From NCBI GenBank assembly GCA_003133545.1, contig PKYA01000048.1, positions 37,243 through 70,984 on the forward strand: a stretch of 33,742 nt of DNA. Direction: 5' to 3'. This DNA is from Acidimicrobiaceae bacterium (GTDB taxonomy: Bacteria; Actinomycetota; Acidimicrobiia; Acidimicrobiales; RAAP-2). Below, one piece after another: positions 25,038 through 31,708 of the stretch. Position 1 is the first letter of the stretch. Each line of letters opens with the position of its first letter. Both the position numbers and the translations under genes were made by a program. Below the pieces are notes generated by a model, which was not told where the DNA came from, did not search any database, and was given only the letters and a program-made list of their open reading frames with translations.

Positions 25038-27122
25038 TTAGAGGCCGAGCTCCCGCTGGTAGAAGGCCAGCTCCTCCTCCAGACACGCCGCCACCGTCTC
25101 GGCCCGGCGGAACCCGTGCCCCTCCCCTTCGAAGAACCGCACCTCGCAGCGGCGTCCCGCGCCCACCAGGGCGTCGTGGAGGGCCCTCGTCTGCTCGGGT
25201 GGCACCACCAGGTCGTCGAGGCCCTGGAGCAACAGGACCGAACCGTTGATCTCGGCGGGGCGCCGGGCGGGCGACCGTGCGGCGTAGAGGTCCCGGCATT
25301 CGGGCAGGGGCCCCACGAGCCGGTCGGTGTAGTGCGCCTCGAAGTCATGGGTGGAGGCGGCCAGGGCGAGCAGATCGGTCACGCCGTACCACGACACGGC
25401 CACGGCGAAGGGCTCATCGGAGGCCAGCGCGTTGAGCGCGGTCAGCCCACCCGAGCTGGCGCCCCGGATGGCCATCTGGGCCGGGTCGACGCGACCCTGC
25501 CCGGCCAGTGCGTGGGCAGCATCGACGCAGTCCTCGGAATCCGCCACCCCCCACTGCCCCCAGAGGGAGCACCGGTAGGCCCGCCCGTACCCGGTGCTGC
25601 CGGCATAGTCCACGGCGGCATACGCGAAGCCGCGGCTGGTGAAGTACTGCACCACGACGTCGAAGCCCGCGCCGACCGAACCGGTGGGCCCGGGGTGACA
25701 GCCCATGACCAGCGGCGGCAGCATGCCCGGCGGCCCCGTCGTCCCGCGCAACGTGGGGGCGTGCACGATCCCGTGGACGCGCCGGCCCGAGCGGCCGACG
25801 AAGGAGAAGGGCTCGGGAATCGACACGTCGTCCGTCGCCAGACTCGGGCCCGGGGACGTACGGGGGCGCAGCGGCGTCGCCGGCGGCGTTGCTTGCGGCT
25901 TCAGCTGCAGCTGCGGCGGCTGCGGCTCCAACGTCCACACGTTGGACGGGCCGTCGAGCGGGGCCCCGATGTAGGCGATGCCCGCACCATGGCGGCAGAG
26001 CGCGGAGATGGAGACGCAGGGCTGTGGCAAGGGACGGGGTGGGGATGCGGCGCCGGCGGTCTCGCCGGCGCCGGTCTCGCCGATGAGCACCAGCGAATCC
26101 CGCCCGTCGGCGGTCATGCGAGCCACCAGAACGCCAGTGCCGTCGTCCGCGGCCCCGACTTCGCCCGCGGCCCCGCCATCGCCGTTGGCCCCGACTTCGC
26201 CGTCGGCTCCGACCCGGGCCATGGTCGACTGGCCCAGGGCCCAATCCGGACCGTGAAACTCGGCGGCGACCGTGGCGAGGCGGGTGGCGGGCGGTCCGTC
26301 GGAGGTGCCGCTGTCCCTGTGGGGCTGCCACCACCCGTGACGATCGGAGACGAAACGCAGGCTCCCGTCGGTCTGCCACACCGGTTGGCCCACCGACACG
26401 TCGCTGCCGCCCTCCACCTCCCATGGCGCGCCCGAAGCAACGAGCTGCCGGCGACCCGTCGCGTCGTCGACGGCCCGTCCGAGCGGGATGACGGTGAGGG
26501 AGGAGCGGTCCCATGGCATGTCGGGGTGGTCCCACACCACCACCGCCAGACGCGCCGATGCCGCATCGAGCCTGGGCGCGCCGTAGAAGTCGTGCCCTTG
26601 CGTCAGCACCGACTCGCCCCGATTGCCCGGCCGCGCACCCAGTGCCACGACCTGGCGACGGGGCGGGCTGTCGGCATCGTCGCGGTGCACCTCGCGCACT
26701 GCCACGACCCACTCGCCGTCCGCGCTGGCATCGAGCCCTCCGTGCGCCCAGCGCTCGCCCGCGGGAGGCTCATCCGTCAACGCGATCGGGACTTCGACCG
26801 CAAGATGATGCAGCCACACCCGCTGGTCGGCCTGGTCGACGTACGCGAACGTGCCGCGTTCGTGCCCCGGCACCAGCCGGCACGCCCCGCCCCCGTACTC
26901 GTGCACGCGGCTCCGGATGCTCACGCCCTCCGGGGAGAGATCCACCACACGGTCTCCCTCGGCACGTACGAAGACCACCCGACCGCCTTCGTCCGGACGG
27001 GACTCCAGCCAGTACACCGACTGCCCGTCGGAGCAGATCTCGGACAGCGACACTTTCCCGGCGGCGGCCTGCCGGGCCTCGAGCGGTGAAGGCCAACGCC
27101 CGAACGGTGCGACGCGATCCAT
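25038..27122 (-). CDS. S9-family peptidase (prolyl oligopeptidase type)
   Basis: About 694 aa. An N-terminal beta-propeller-like part is followed by an alpha/beta-hydrolase domain. The nucleophile is Ser in RGASSGGLTALNA. The Asp is likely in LLQGLDDLVVPPEQ and the His in EGEGHGFR, in the usual order. Such enzymes cut short peptides or act as acyl-aminoacyl peptidases. No signal peptide is seen, so it is probably cytoplasmic. ATG 27122 is chosen because TACGTT lies 7 nt upstream; TTG 27164 would add 14 residues. The propeller carries an odd Gly/Ala/Asp insert of four hexapeptides (GADGEV, GANGDG, GAAGEV, GAADDG). Confidence 0.9.
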   Translation of the reverse strand: MDRVAPFGRWPSPLEARQAAAGKVSLSEICSDGQSVYWLESRPDEGGRVVFVRAEGDRVVDLSPEGVSIRSRVHEYGGGACRLVPGHERGTFAYVDQADQRVWLHHLAVEVPIALTDEPPAGERWAHGGLDASADGEWVVAVREVHRDDADSPPRRQVVALGARPGNRGESVLTQGHDFYGAPRLDAASARLAVVVWDHPDMPWDRSSLTVIPLGRAVDDATGRRQLVASGAPWEVEGGSDVSVGQPVWQTDGSLRFVSDRHGWWQPHRDSGTSDGPPATRLATVAAEFHGPDWALGQSTMARVGADGEVGANGDGGAAGEVGAADDGTGVLVARMTADGRDSLVLIGETGAGETAGAASPPRPLPQPCVSISALCRHGAGIAYIGAPLDGPSNVWTLEPQPPQLQLKPQATPPATPLRPRTSPGPSLATDDVSIPEPFSFVGRSGRRVHGIVHAPTLRGTTGPPGMLPPLVMGCHPGPTGSVGAGFDVVVQYFTSRGFAYAAVDYAGSTGYGRAYRCSLWGQWGVADSEDCVDAAHALAGQGRVDPAQMAIRGASSGGLTALNALASDEPFAVAVSWYGVTDLLALAASTHDFEAHYTDRLVGPLPECRDLYAARSPARRPAEINGSVLLLQGLDDLVVPPEQTRALHDALVGAGRRCEVRFFEGEGHGFRRAETVAACLEEELAFYQRELGL
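26149..26220 (-). repeat. four 18-bp in-frame repeats inside the S9 peptidase gene
   Basis: Plus-strand units start at 26149 (GCGGCCCCGACTTCGCCC), 26167, 26185 and 26203. They encode hexapeptides of the form GA-x-G-(E/D)-(V/G) in the propeller part. Confidence 0.85.
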
Positions 27123-27129
27123 CCGGCTG

Positions 27130-27135
27130 AACGTA
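27130..27135 (-). promoter_or_regulatory. -10 hexamer TACGTT, leaderless peptidase start
   Basis: TACGTT is followed by 7 nt and ATG 27122, which also decides the start of the gene. Confidence 0.45.
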
Positions 27136-27180
27136 GTCGTCGCCCCGACGCGGCCCGGCGCCAAGTCCCCCTCTTGCTTC

Positions 27181-27186
27181 TAGGGT
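27181..27186 (+). promoter_or_regulatory. -10 hexamer TAGGGT, leaderless acuI start
   Basis: TAGGGT is followed by GAGCCC and ATG 27193. It is divergent from the peptidase promoter about 45 bp away. Confidence 0.45.
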
Positions 27187-27192
27187 GAGCCC

Positions 27193-28182
27193 ATGCGGTT
27201 CCCGGCCTACCTCCTCACCAAGTCAGGGGAGGTGATCCGTCCCCATATCACCGAGCTCTCCGAGGACGACCTTCCCTCCGGCGACGTGCTCATCGACGTC
27301 GAATGGTCCGCCATCAACTACAAGGACGCCATGGTGACCCGCCCCGGGAACCGGGTGGCCAAAGGCTTCCCACTCGTGCCCGGGGTGGAGCTGACCGGCT
27401 CGGTGATCGAGACCGGCGTCACCGAGCTGGTGCCCGGACAACGCGTCCTCGTGCAGGGATACGACCTGGGAGTCGCGCATCACGGCGGGTTTGCCGGCCG
27501 CGCCCGCGTACCGGCGGGGTGGGTCGTCCCGCTACCCGACGCGCTCTCCACGCGTACCGCGGCGATCATCGGCCTGGCCGGGTTCACGGCATTGCTCTCC
27601 CTGCAGCGACTGCTCCAGCACGGCGTCACACCCGACGGCGGGCCCGTCCTGGTCACCGGCGCCTCGGGAGGGGTGGGCAGCACCGCCGTCGCCCTCATGG
27701 CGCACCGGGGCTTCGAAGTGGTGGCCTCCACCGGCAAGGCTGCGGAGCACAGCTACCTCGAAAGCCTCGGGGCCTCGCGGGTCGTGGGGCGCGCCTTCAG
27801 CGCCGAGGACGACCGCACCCTCGGTCCGGGGCTCTGGGGCGCGGTGCTCGACTGCGTCGGGGGGTCAACCCTCTCCGAGGCATTGCGCACCACTCGTTAT
27901 GGCGGCGCCGTTGCCGCCAGCGGCCTCACGGGCGGCAACGAACTCGTGACCACCGTCTACCCATTCATCGTGCGGGGCATCGCACTGCTCGGCATCGACA
28001 CGGTCGCCACTCCGATCGCAGAGCGCCGGGCCCTGTGGTCCTCCATCGCTTCCGACTACCCGGTCGAGCGCTGCGAGGAGATGGTCAGCGACGAAGTCGG
28101 CTTGGAGGGCCTCACCGACGCGCTCGGTCTGGTGCTCGACGGTGCCGTCCGCGGGCGCATCCTTGTGCAGCCGCAGCGTTGA
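27193..28182 (+). CDS. acuI: NADPH-dependent acryloyl-CoA reductase/YhdH-type oxidoreductase
   Basis: 329 aa, medium-chain dehydrogenase/reductase of the AcuI/YhdH group. Typical are the N-terminal INYKDAMVT, the PLVPGVELTGSV segment, the nucleotide-binding VLVTGASGGVGSTAVAL, and the late GIDTVATPIAERRALW. No zinc-binding Cys pattern is present, as expected for the quinone-reductase-like branch. AcuI reduces acryloyl-CoA to propionyl-CoA; the exact substrate here is inferred from family. It ends 19 bp before a convergent lipoprotein gene. Confidence 0.9.
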   Translation: MRFPAYLLTKSGEVIRPHITELSEDDLPSGDVLIDVEWSAINYKDAMVTRPGNRVAKGFPLVPGVELTGSVIETGVTELVPGQRVLVQGYDLGVAHHGGFAGRARVPAGWVVPLPDALSTRTAAIIGLAGFTALLSLQRLLQHGVTPDGGPVLVTGASGGVGSTAVALMAHRGFEVVASTGKAAEHSYLESLGASRVVGRAFSAEDDRTLGPGLWGAVLDCVGGSTLSEALRTTRYGGAVAASGLTGGNELVTTVYPFIVRGIALLGIDTVATPIAERRALWSSIASDYPVERCEEMVSDEVGLEGLTDALGLVLDGAVRGRILVQPQR

Positions 28183-28201
28183 TGAACCCGGAGGCTCCCG
28201 C

Positions 28202-28828
28202 TCAGCCGGAGACGGCGTAGACCGGCGACACCGCGATCGTCTCGTCGTCACACGGCGCCATTGTGACCGCGAAGTGGGGCGACGGCGTCAGCGCACCCGG
28301 CGTGGTCACCGACAGGCTGGTGGAGCTCGGGCAACTCGTCGCCTCCCCCGTCGGTACGTCGGAGTACTCGAAGTCGAAGGCGGCCCCCTGACCGGCTGCG
28401 AGCGTAACGAGGGCGGGTGGCTCAGAAGCAGGCCCCGACAGATTCACCGTCAGGCCATGGACGATGTTGGCGGTAATCGTGATGCCTGCCGCGTTGAAAC
28501 GGGTCAAGGTCGGATACCCCTCCATTGTGCAGGTTCTCGAGCCCAACGACGTGACGTCGATGGTCCCGATGATGGTGCCGGCGGCCCCCTGGGTCTGCCC
28601 GAGGCTGGCGGAGACCTCGGGACACGGGCCGATGCCCGTCGTCGTGGTATTCGTACCACCCGAACCGGTGGACGGCGACACGCTCGTGGTCGAGGTGATG
28701 GTCGTAGACGTATGGTTCGTCGTGGTCGTCCCTGTCGACTCGTGCGGGCTCGGGTTCGAGCACGCGGCAGCCATGACCCCGCAGCACAGCAGGCCCGCCA
28801 GCCCCGCCAACCCCCGCGGTGCCCGCAT
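28202..28828 (-). CDS. DUF4232-type lipoprotein
   Basis: 208 aa. The N-terminus has a signal peptide and lipobox (GVMAAAC-SN), then a Ser/Thr-rich spacer of about 45 residues suited to span the cell wall. A DUF4232-like domain follows (about 70-208), with paired Cys (GPCPEVS ... RTCTMEGYPTL ... SCPSS ... APCDDE). DUF4232 proteins are actinobacterial extracytoplasmic proteins of unknown function. ATG 28828 shares a base with the DUF151 stop (TGATG), so the two are translationally coupled; TTG 28831 is possible but less likely. Confidence 0.85.
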   Translation of the reverse strand: MRAPRGLAGLAGLLCCGVMAAACSNPSPHESTGTTTTNHTSTTITSTTSVSPSTGSGGTNTTTTGIGPCPEVSASLGQTQGAAGTIIGTIDVTSLGSRTCTMEGYPTLTRFNAAGITITANIVHGLTVNLSGPASEPPALVTLAAGQGAAFDFEYSDVPTGEATSCPSSTSLSVTTPGALTPSPHFAVTMAPCDDETIAVSPVYAVSG

Positions 28829-29328
28829 CAACCGTCGAAGTCTTCTGGGCGCACCGAGTCGAGGAACTGACGGAACTCTCCGACGAGCTCCTCGGGAATG
28901 TCCTCGCTCTCCTCGTCGGTGTCCAACGCCAAGATGATGCCCTCGGCTTCCATCAACTCGTCGGCCACGAAGATGGGCGCTTCCGTGCGCACCGCCACCG
29001 CCACCGCGTCCGAGGGCCGGCTCGAGACGATCGTCCGCTCCTCACCACGGCGCAGGTGTAACTCGGCGTAGTAGGTGGAGGAGCGGAGCTCGGTGATCAC
29101 GACCTGCTCCAATCTGACCGCCAGCGTCGTCAGCACGTCCTTGAGGAGGTCGTGGGTGAGCGGCCGGGGCATGTCCACGCCCTGGAGGGCGTAGGCGATG
29201 GCCGTGGCCTCGGGATTCCCGATGAAGATGGGCAACGTCCTGCCCGCACCGTCGGTCTCCTGCAGGAGCAGGACCGGGGTGTTGGTCTGCAGGTCCACTC
29301 TGACAGCTCGGAGAAGCACTCGGACCAT
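28828..29328 (-). CDS. DUF151 bifunctional-nuclease-family protein (Rv1829-like)
   Basis: 166 aa. Conserved features are TPVLLLQETDGAGRTLPIFI, the GVDMPRPLTHDLLKDVL helix, and SSRPSDAVAVAVRTEAPIFV. An acidic C-terminus (DEESEDIPEELVGEFRQFLD) closes it. Plant members have been reported as nucleases; the bacterial role is unsettled. Actinobacterial homologues sit next to the FtsR-like MerR gene, as here. ATG 29328 is chosen over the longer frame to 29451 because homologues start at this strand and TACATT lies 6 nt upstream. Confidence 0.9.
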   Translation of the reverse strand: MVRVLLRAVRVDLQTNTPVLLLQETDGAGRTLPIFIGNPEATAIAYALQGVDMPRPLTHDLLKDVLTTLAVRLEQVVITELRSSTYYAELHLRRGEERTIVSSRPSDAVAVAVRTEAPIFVADELMEAEGIILALDTDEESEDIPEELVGEFRQFLDSVRPEDFDG

Positions 29329-29334
29329 TCCTGA

Positions 29335-29340
29335 AATGTA
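29335..29340 (-). promoter_or_regulatory. -10 hexamer TACATT, leaderless DUF151 start
   Basis: TACATT is followed by TCAGGA and ATG 29328. The AGGA directly abuts the ATG and is too close to act as a ribosome site. Confidence 0.45.
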
Positions 29341-29362
29341 GCGCCCGAAGGGGCCGCTCCGG

Positions 29363-30757
29363 TCAGCTCCCCAGGTGACGCCGGAGGGCCGTCCGCAGAA
29401 GGGCGCCCCGCATGGATTGGCCCAGGGCCCCCAGCTCGTCCGCACCCTCAATGGCCCGGCGGCGTGACTCGGGGTTGCGCTGACGCAGTAACGGGATGAT
29501 GACCTGCTCTATCAACCCCAACTCACGGTCAACCGAGTTGCGGTAGAGGCGCAGGTGGCGAGGCTCGATCCCGAATTTACGGAACTCCGCCGCCAGGTTG
29601 GCCACGGTCACGGCGTCCTCGTCGAAAGTGGGGATACCGGCCACCACGACGCACTCGATCAGGCCGAACCCCTGCAACCCCGCCAGCTCCACCTCGCTCA
29701 ACCCGCTGGCTGCGCAGAGCTCGTCGGCGGTCACGCCGGCCGCGCTCCCCTCGTCGGCCGTCGAGGGCGATGCTGCGATCGAGGCCGCCGCGGGGGGCGA
29801 CTCACTCGTGGGCGCGCCGCCCGTCACCGCATGTCTGCCGCCGGTGCTGCTACCGGCTCCCGCGGCGGTGTCGCCCTCCGGCCTCACGCCGCGGGCGGCC
29901 GTCGGCGCAGCGGCCACCGGGCGACCCTTGTCGGCGGCGCGCGCGCCCCGCACGCCGCGGTCTCCCGTGCTCGGCCCACCGGCCGCGCCCGCGGTGGATG
30001 ATGCACCCGCGGCTTCATGCGGCCGCGGTGCGGAAGGCGCGGACTGCGCCCCAGAGGGTGGCGGTGTCGCACGCCCAGCGGACGCGGCAAGAGCCGCTGT
30101 CGTCGTTGGGCCGGGCTCGGGTGACGTGTGCGCTCCCGCTGCGCTCGCTTGCGGCGTGGTCACAGTGGGCCGCGGTGGTGCGCTCGCTCCCACGTTCCCG
30201 GCGACCGGCGCGCCCGTCGTGGGCACGGCCGCCGCCACGGCGTCGGGCGAGCGGGCGGCGCGACGCGAGGCGTCGGCCAGTATCCGCGCCATCGCTTCAT
30301 CGTCCGCCTTGCTCGCACGCTCCTCGGTCCGCCCGGCCGCAGGGCCGAGGCCGGACGACGTCGCTCCCGCGCTGCGCGCGGCACCGGCCGCGGCATGCGC
30401 CGGCTCCCGCACCCGCCCGTTGCGGCGCAGGGCCGCGGGATCCTCGGACGCCGGCGCCACGTCCGCCTCGGACGTCGCATCAGAACCCTCTTCGGAACCC
30501 TCTTCGTACAGGTCGCCGTCGGCCAGCCGGTCCCGGATCACCTTGAGGGGCAGGAAGTGTTCCCGCTGCTGGCGCAGGACCCAGCGCAGGCGCTCGACGT
30601 CGGTCTCGAAGAACTTCCGGTAACCCGACGGTGATCGCTCGGGGTTCACCAGGCCCTGGCTCTCGAGAAACCTGATCTTGGAGATGGTGACGTCGGGAAA
30701 CTCCTCACGCAACAGCGTGAGGACGTCCCCGATAGAGAGATACGAACGGCTGCTCAC
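29363..30757 (-). CDS. ftsR: MerR-family regulator, FtsR-like (Rv1828), with long linker
   Basis: 464 aa. A MerR winged helix-turn-helix spans residues 4-80 ([20 protein letters not shown], then [20 protein letters not shown]). A second conserved helical domain spans 341-464 ([17 protein letters not shown] ... [19 protein letters not shown]), the pattern of actinobacterial FtsR/Rv1828 proteins linked to cell-division gene expression. Family members are about 250 aa; here a linker of about 255 residues (87-341), rich in Ala, Gly, Pro, Ser and Thr, separates the domains and is probably disordered. Start GTG 30757 overlaps the FHA gene stop in a GTGA. Confidence 0.9.
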   Translation of the reverse strand: MSSRSYLSIGDVLTLLREEFPDVTISKIRFLESQGLVNPERSPSGYRKFFETDVERLRWVLRQQREHFLPLKVIRDRLADGDLYEEGSEEGSDATSEADVAPASEDPAALRRNGRVREPAHAAAGAARSAGATSSGLGPAAGRTEERASKADDEAMARILADASRRAARSPDAVAAAVPTTGAPVAGNVGASAPPRPTVTTPQASAAGAHTSPEPGPTTTAALAASAGRATPPPSGAQSAPSAPRPHEAAGASSTAGAAGGPSTGDRGVRGARAADKGRPVAAAPTAARGVRPEGDTAAGAGSSTGGRHAVTGGAPTSESPPAAASIAASPSTADEGSAAGVTADELCAASGLSEVELAGLQGFGLIECVVVAGIPTFDEDAVTVANLAAEFRKFGIEPRHLRLYRNSVDRELGLIEQVIIPLLRQRNPESRRRAIEGADELGALGQSMRGALLRTALRRHLGS

Positions 30758-31230
30758 TCGTTCCCCGCCACGAGGTAGACCAACTTGAACTTCCCGATCT
30801 GCACCTCGTCTCCCGGTTTGAGCTCCGCCTCGTCGATGCGCTCCCGGTTGACGTAGGTGCCGTTCAACGAGCCCACGTCGCGGATGGTGAACCGACCGCC
30901 CTCCGCGTGGGTGATCTCCACGTGGCGGCGCGACACCGTGATGTCGTCGAGGAAGATGTCGCTCTCGGGGTGCCGACCGGCCCGGGTGACGCCGGTCTCC
31001 AAAAGGTAGCGCGCGCCCATGTTGGAACCGCGGGTGACCACCAGCACTCCCGAACCATGTGGGATCTCGACCAACGTGTCAATGGGTTCCTCATCGGAGC
31101 TCTCGTGGTTCTCGTCGGCCGGGTGAAGGGTGATGGTGGCTTCGTCGCCCTCGGAGAGTAGGGCGTTCCCACAGGACGAGCAGAAATTGACGCCCTCGGG
31201 ATTCCGATGCCCGCAGTTGTTACAGAACAC
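30754..31230 (-). CDS. garA: zinc-ribbon FHA-domain protein, GarA/OdhI-like
   Basis: 158 aa from GTG 31230. An N-terminal zinc ribbon (Cys3, Cys6, Cys17, Cys20; CNNCGHRN ... FCSSCG) and an acidic linker precede a FHA domain (about 63-155) with the phosphothreonine-binding residues GR (86-87), SRRH (100-103) and NGT (123-125). Close parallels to mycobacterial GarA are [20 protein letters not shown] and [10 protein letters not shown]. GarA controls 2-oxoglutarate use and is switched off by phosphorylation of an N-terminal ETT motif; here the matching site reads DEATITL. TACCGT 7 nt upstream supports this start over TTG 31299. Confidence 0.9.
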   Translation of the reverse strand: MFCNNCGHRNPEGVNFCSSCGNALLSEGDEATITLHPADENHESSDEEPIDTLVEIPHGSGVLVVTRGSNMGARYLLETGVTRAGRHPESDIFLDDITVSRRHVEITHAEGGRFTIRDVGSLNGTYVNRERIDEAELKPGDEVQIGKFKLVYLVAGNE

Positions 31231-31237
31231 GGCGACA

Positions 31238-31243
31238 ACGGTA
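31238..31243 (-). promoter_or_regulatory. -10 hexamer TACCGT, leaderless garA-like start
   Basis: TACCGT is followed by 7 nt and GTG 31230, the start predicted from family alignment. Confidence 0.45.
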
Positions 31244-31295
31244 CTCCACGCCACGGCGAGATTCCCCGGCCCGTGGGCCAGGGCCGACGGCGCGC

Positions 31296-31676
31296 TCAAC
31301 CTGCAGTGAGATCGCGATAGGCCGCCGGGTCGAGCAGGGCCTCGACGCCGGCACCTTCGGCCAGTTCCAGCTCGCAGATCCAGCCCTCCCCATAGGGGTC
31401 CTGATTGATCTGCTCGGGTGCGGCCGTGAGCGAATCGTTGATGGCGGCGATCGTCCCGCCCAGGGGGGCGTAGATCTCCGAGACCGACTTGGTCGACTCC
31501 ACTTCGCCCAGCAGCCCACCGGGGGTCACCGGGGTCCCGACGGTCGGCAGGTCGACATAGACGATGTCGCCGAGCGCATCCTGCGCGTAGTCAGTTATGC
31601 CCACACGCGCCCGGTTGCCCTCTATCCGGACCCATTCGTGTTCAGCCGAGTACCGAAGGTCGTCTGGAACGTTCAT
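31296..31676 (-). CDS. gcvH: glycine cleavage system H protein
   Basis: 126 aa, the usual length. It carries the lipoyl arm that shuttles the aminomethyl group between GcvP, GcvT and lipoamide dehydrogenase. Lys63 in GEVESTKSVSEIYAP is the lipoylation site. RYSAEHEWVRIEG and GITDYAQDALGDIVYVDLP are diagnostic. ATG 31676 starts the conserved sequence and lies 8 nt after TAGCGT, with no ribosome site; the frame open to 31880 is a shadow. The other gcv genes are about 16 kb away. Next to garA it recalls the mycobacterial gcvH-garA pair. Confidence 0.96.
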   Translation of the reverse strand: MNVPDDLRYSAEHEWVRIEGNRARVGITDYAQDALGDIVYVDLPTVGTPVTPGGLLGEVESTKSVSEIYAPLGGTIAAINDSLTAAPEQINQDPYGEGWICELELAEGAGVEALLDPAAYRDLTAG

Positions 31677-31684
31677 GGGGGGCG

Positions 31685-31690
31685 ACGCTA
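31685..31690 (-). promoter_or_regulatory. -10 hexamer TAGCGT, leaderless gcvH start
   Basis: TAGCGT is followed by CGCCCCCC and ATG 31676. Confidence 0.45.
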
Positions 31691-31708
31691 GCGGACGCCC
31701 GGGGTCTT

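Noticed and set aside
24980-25348. N-terminal extension of the GT-C-like protein frame
   Set aside because: It overlaps the 3' end of the S9 peptidase in another frame and is Arg/Pro/Ser-rich without membrane character.
25026-27089. 687-codon plus-strand open frame
   Set aside because: Antisense to the S9 peptidase, whose Ser, Asp and His motifs are intact. Long antisense frames are expected at this GC content.
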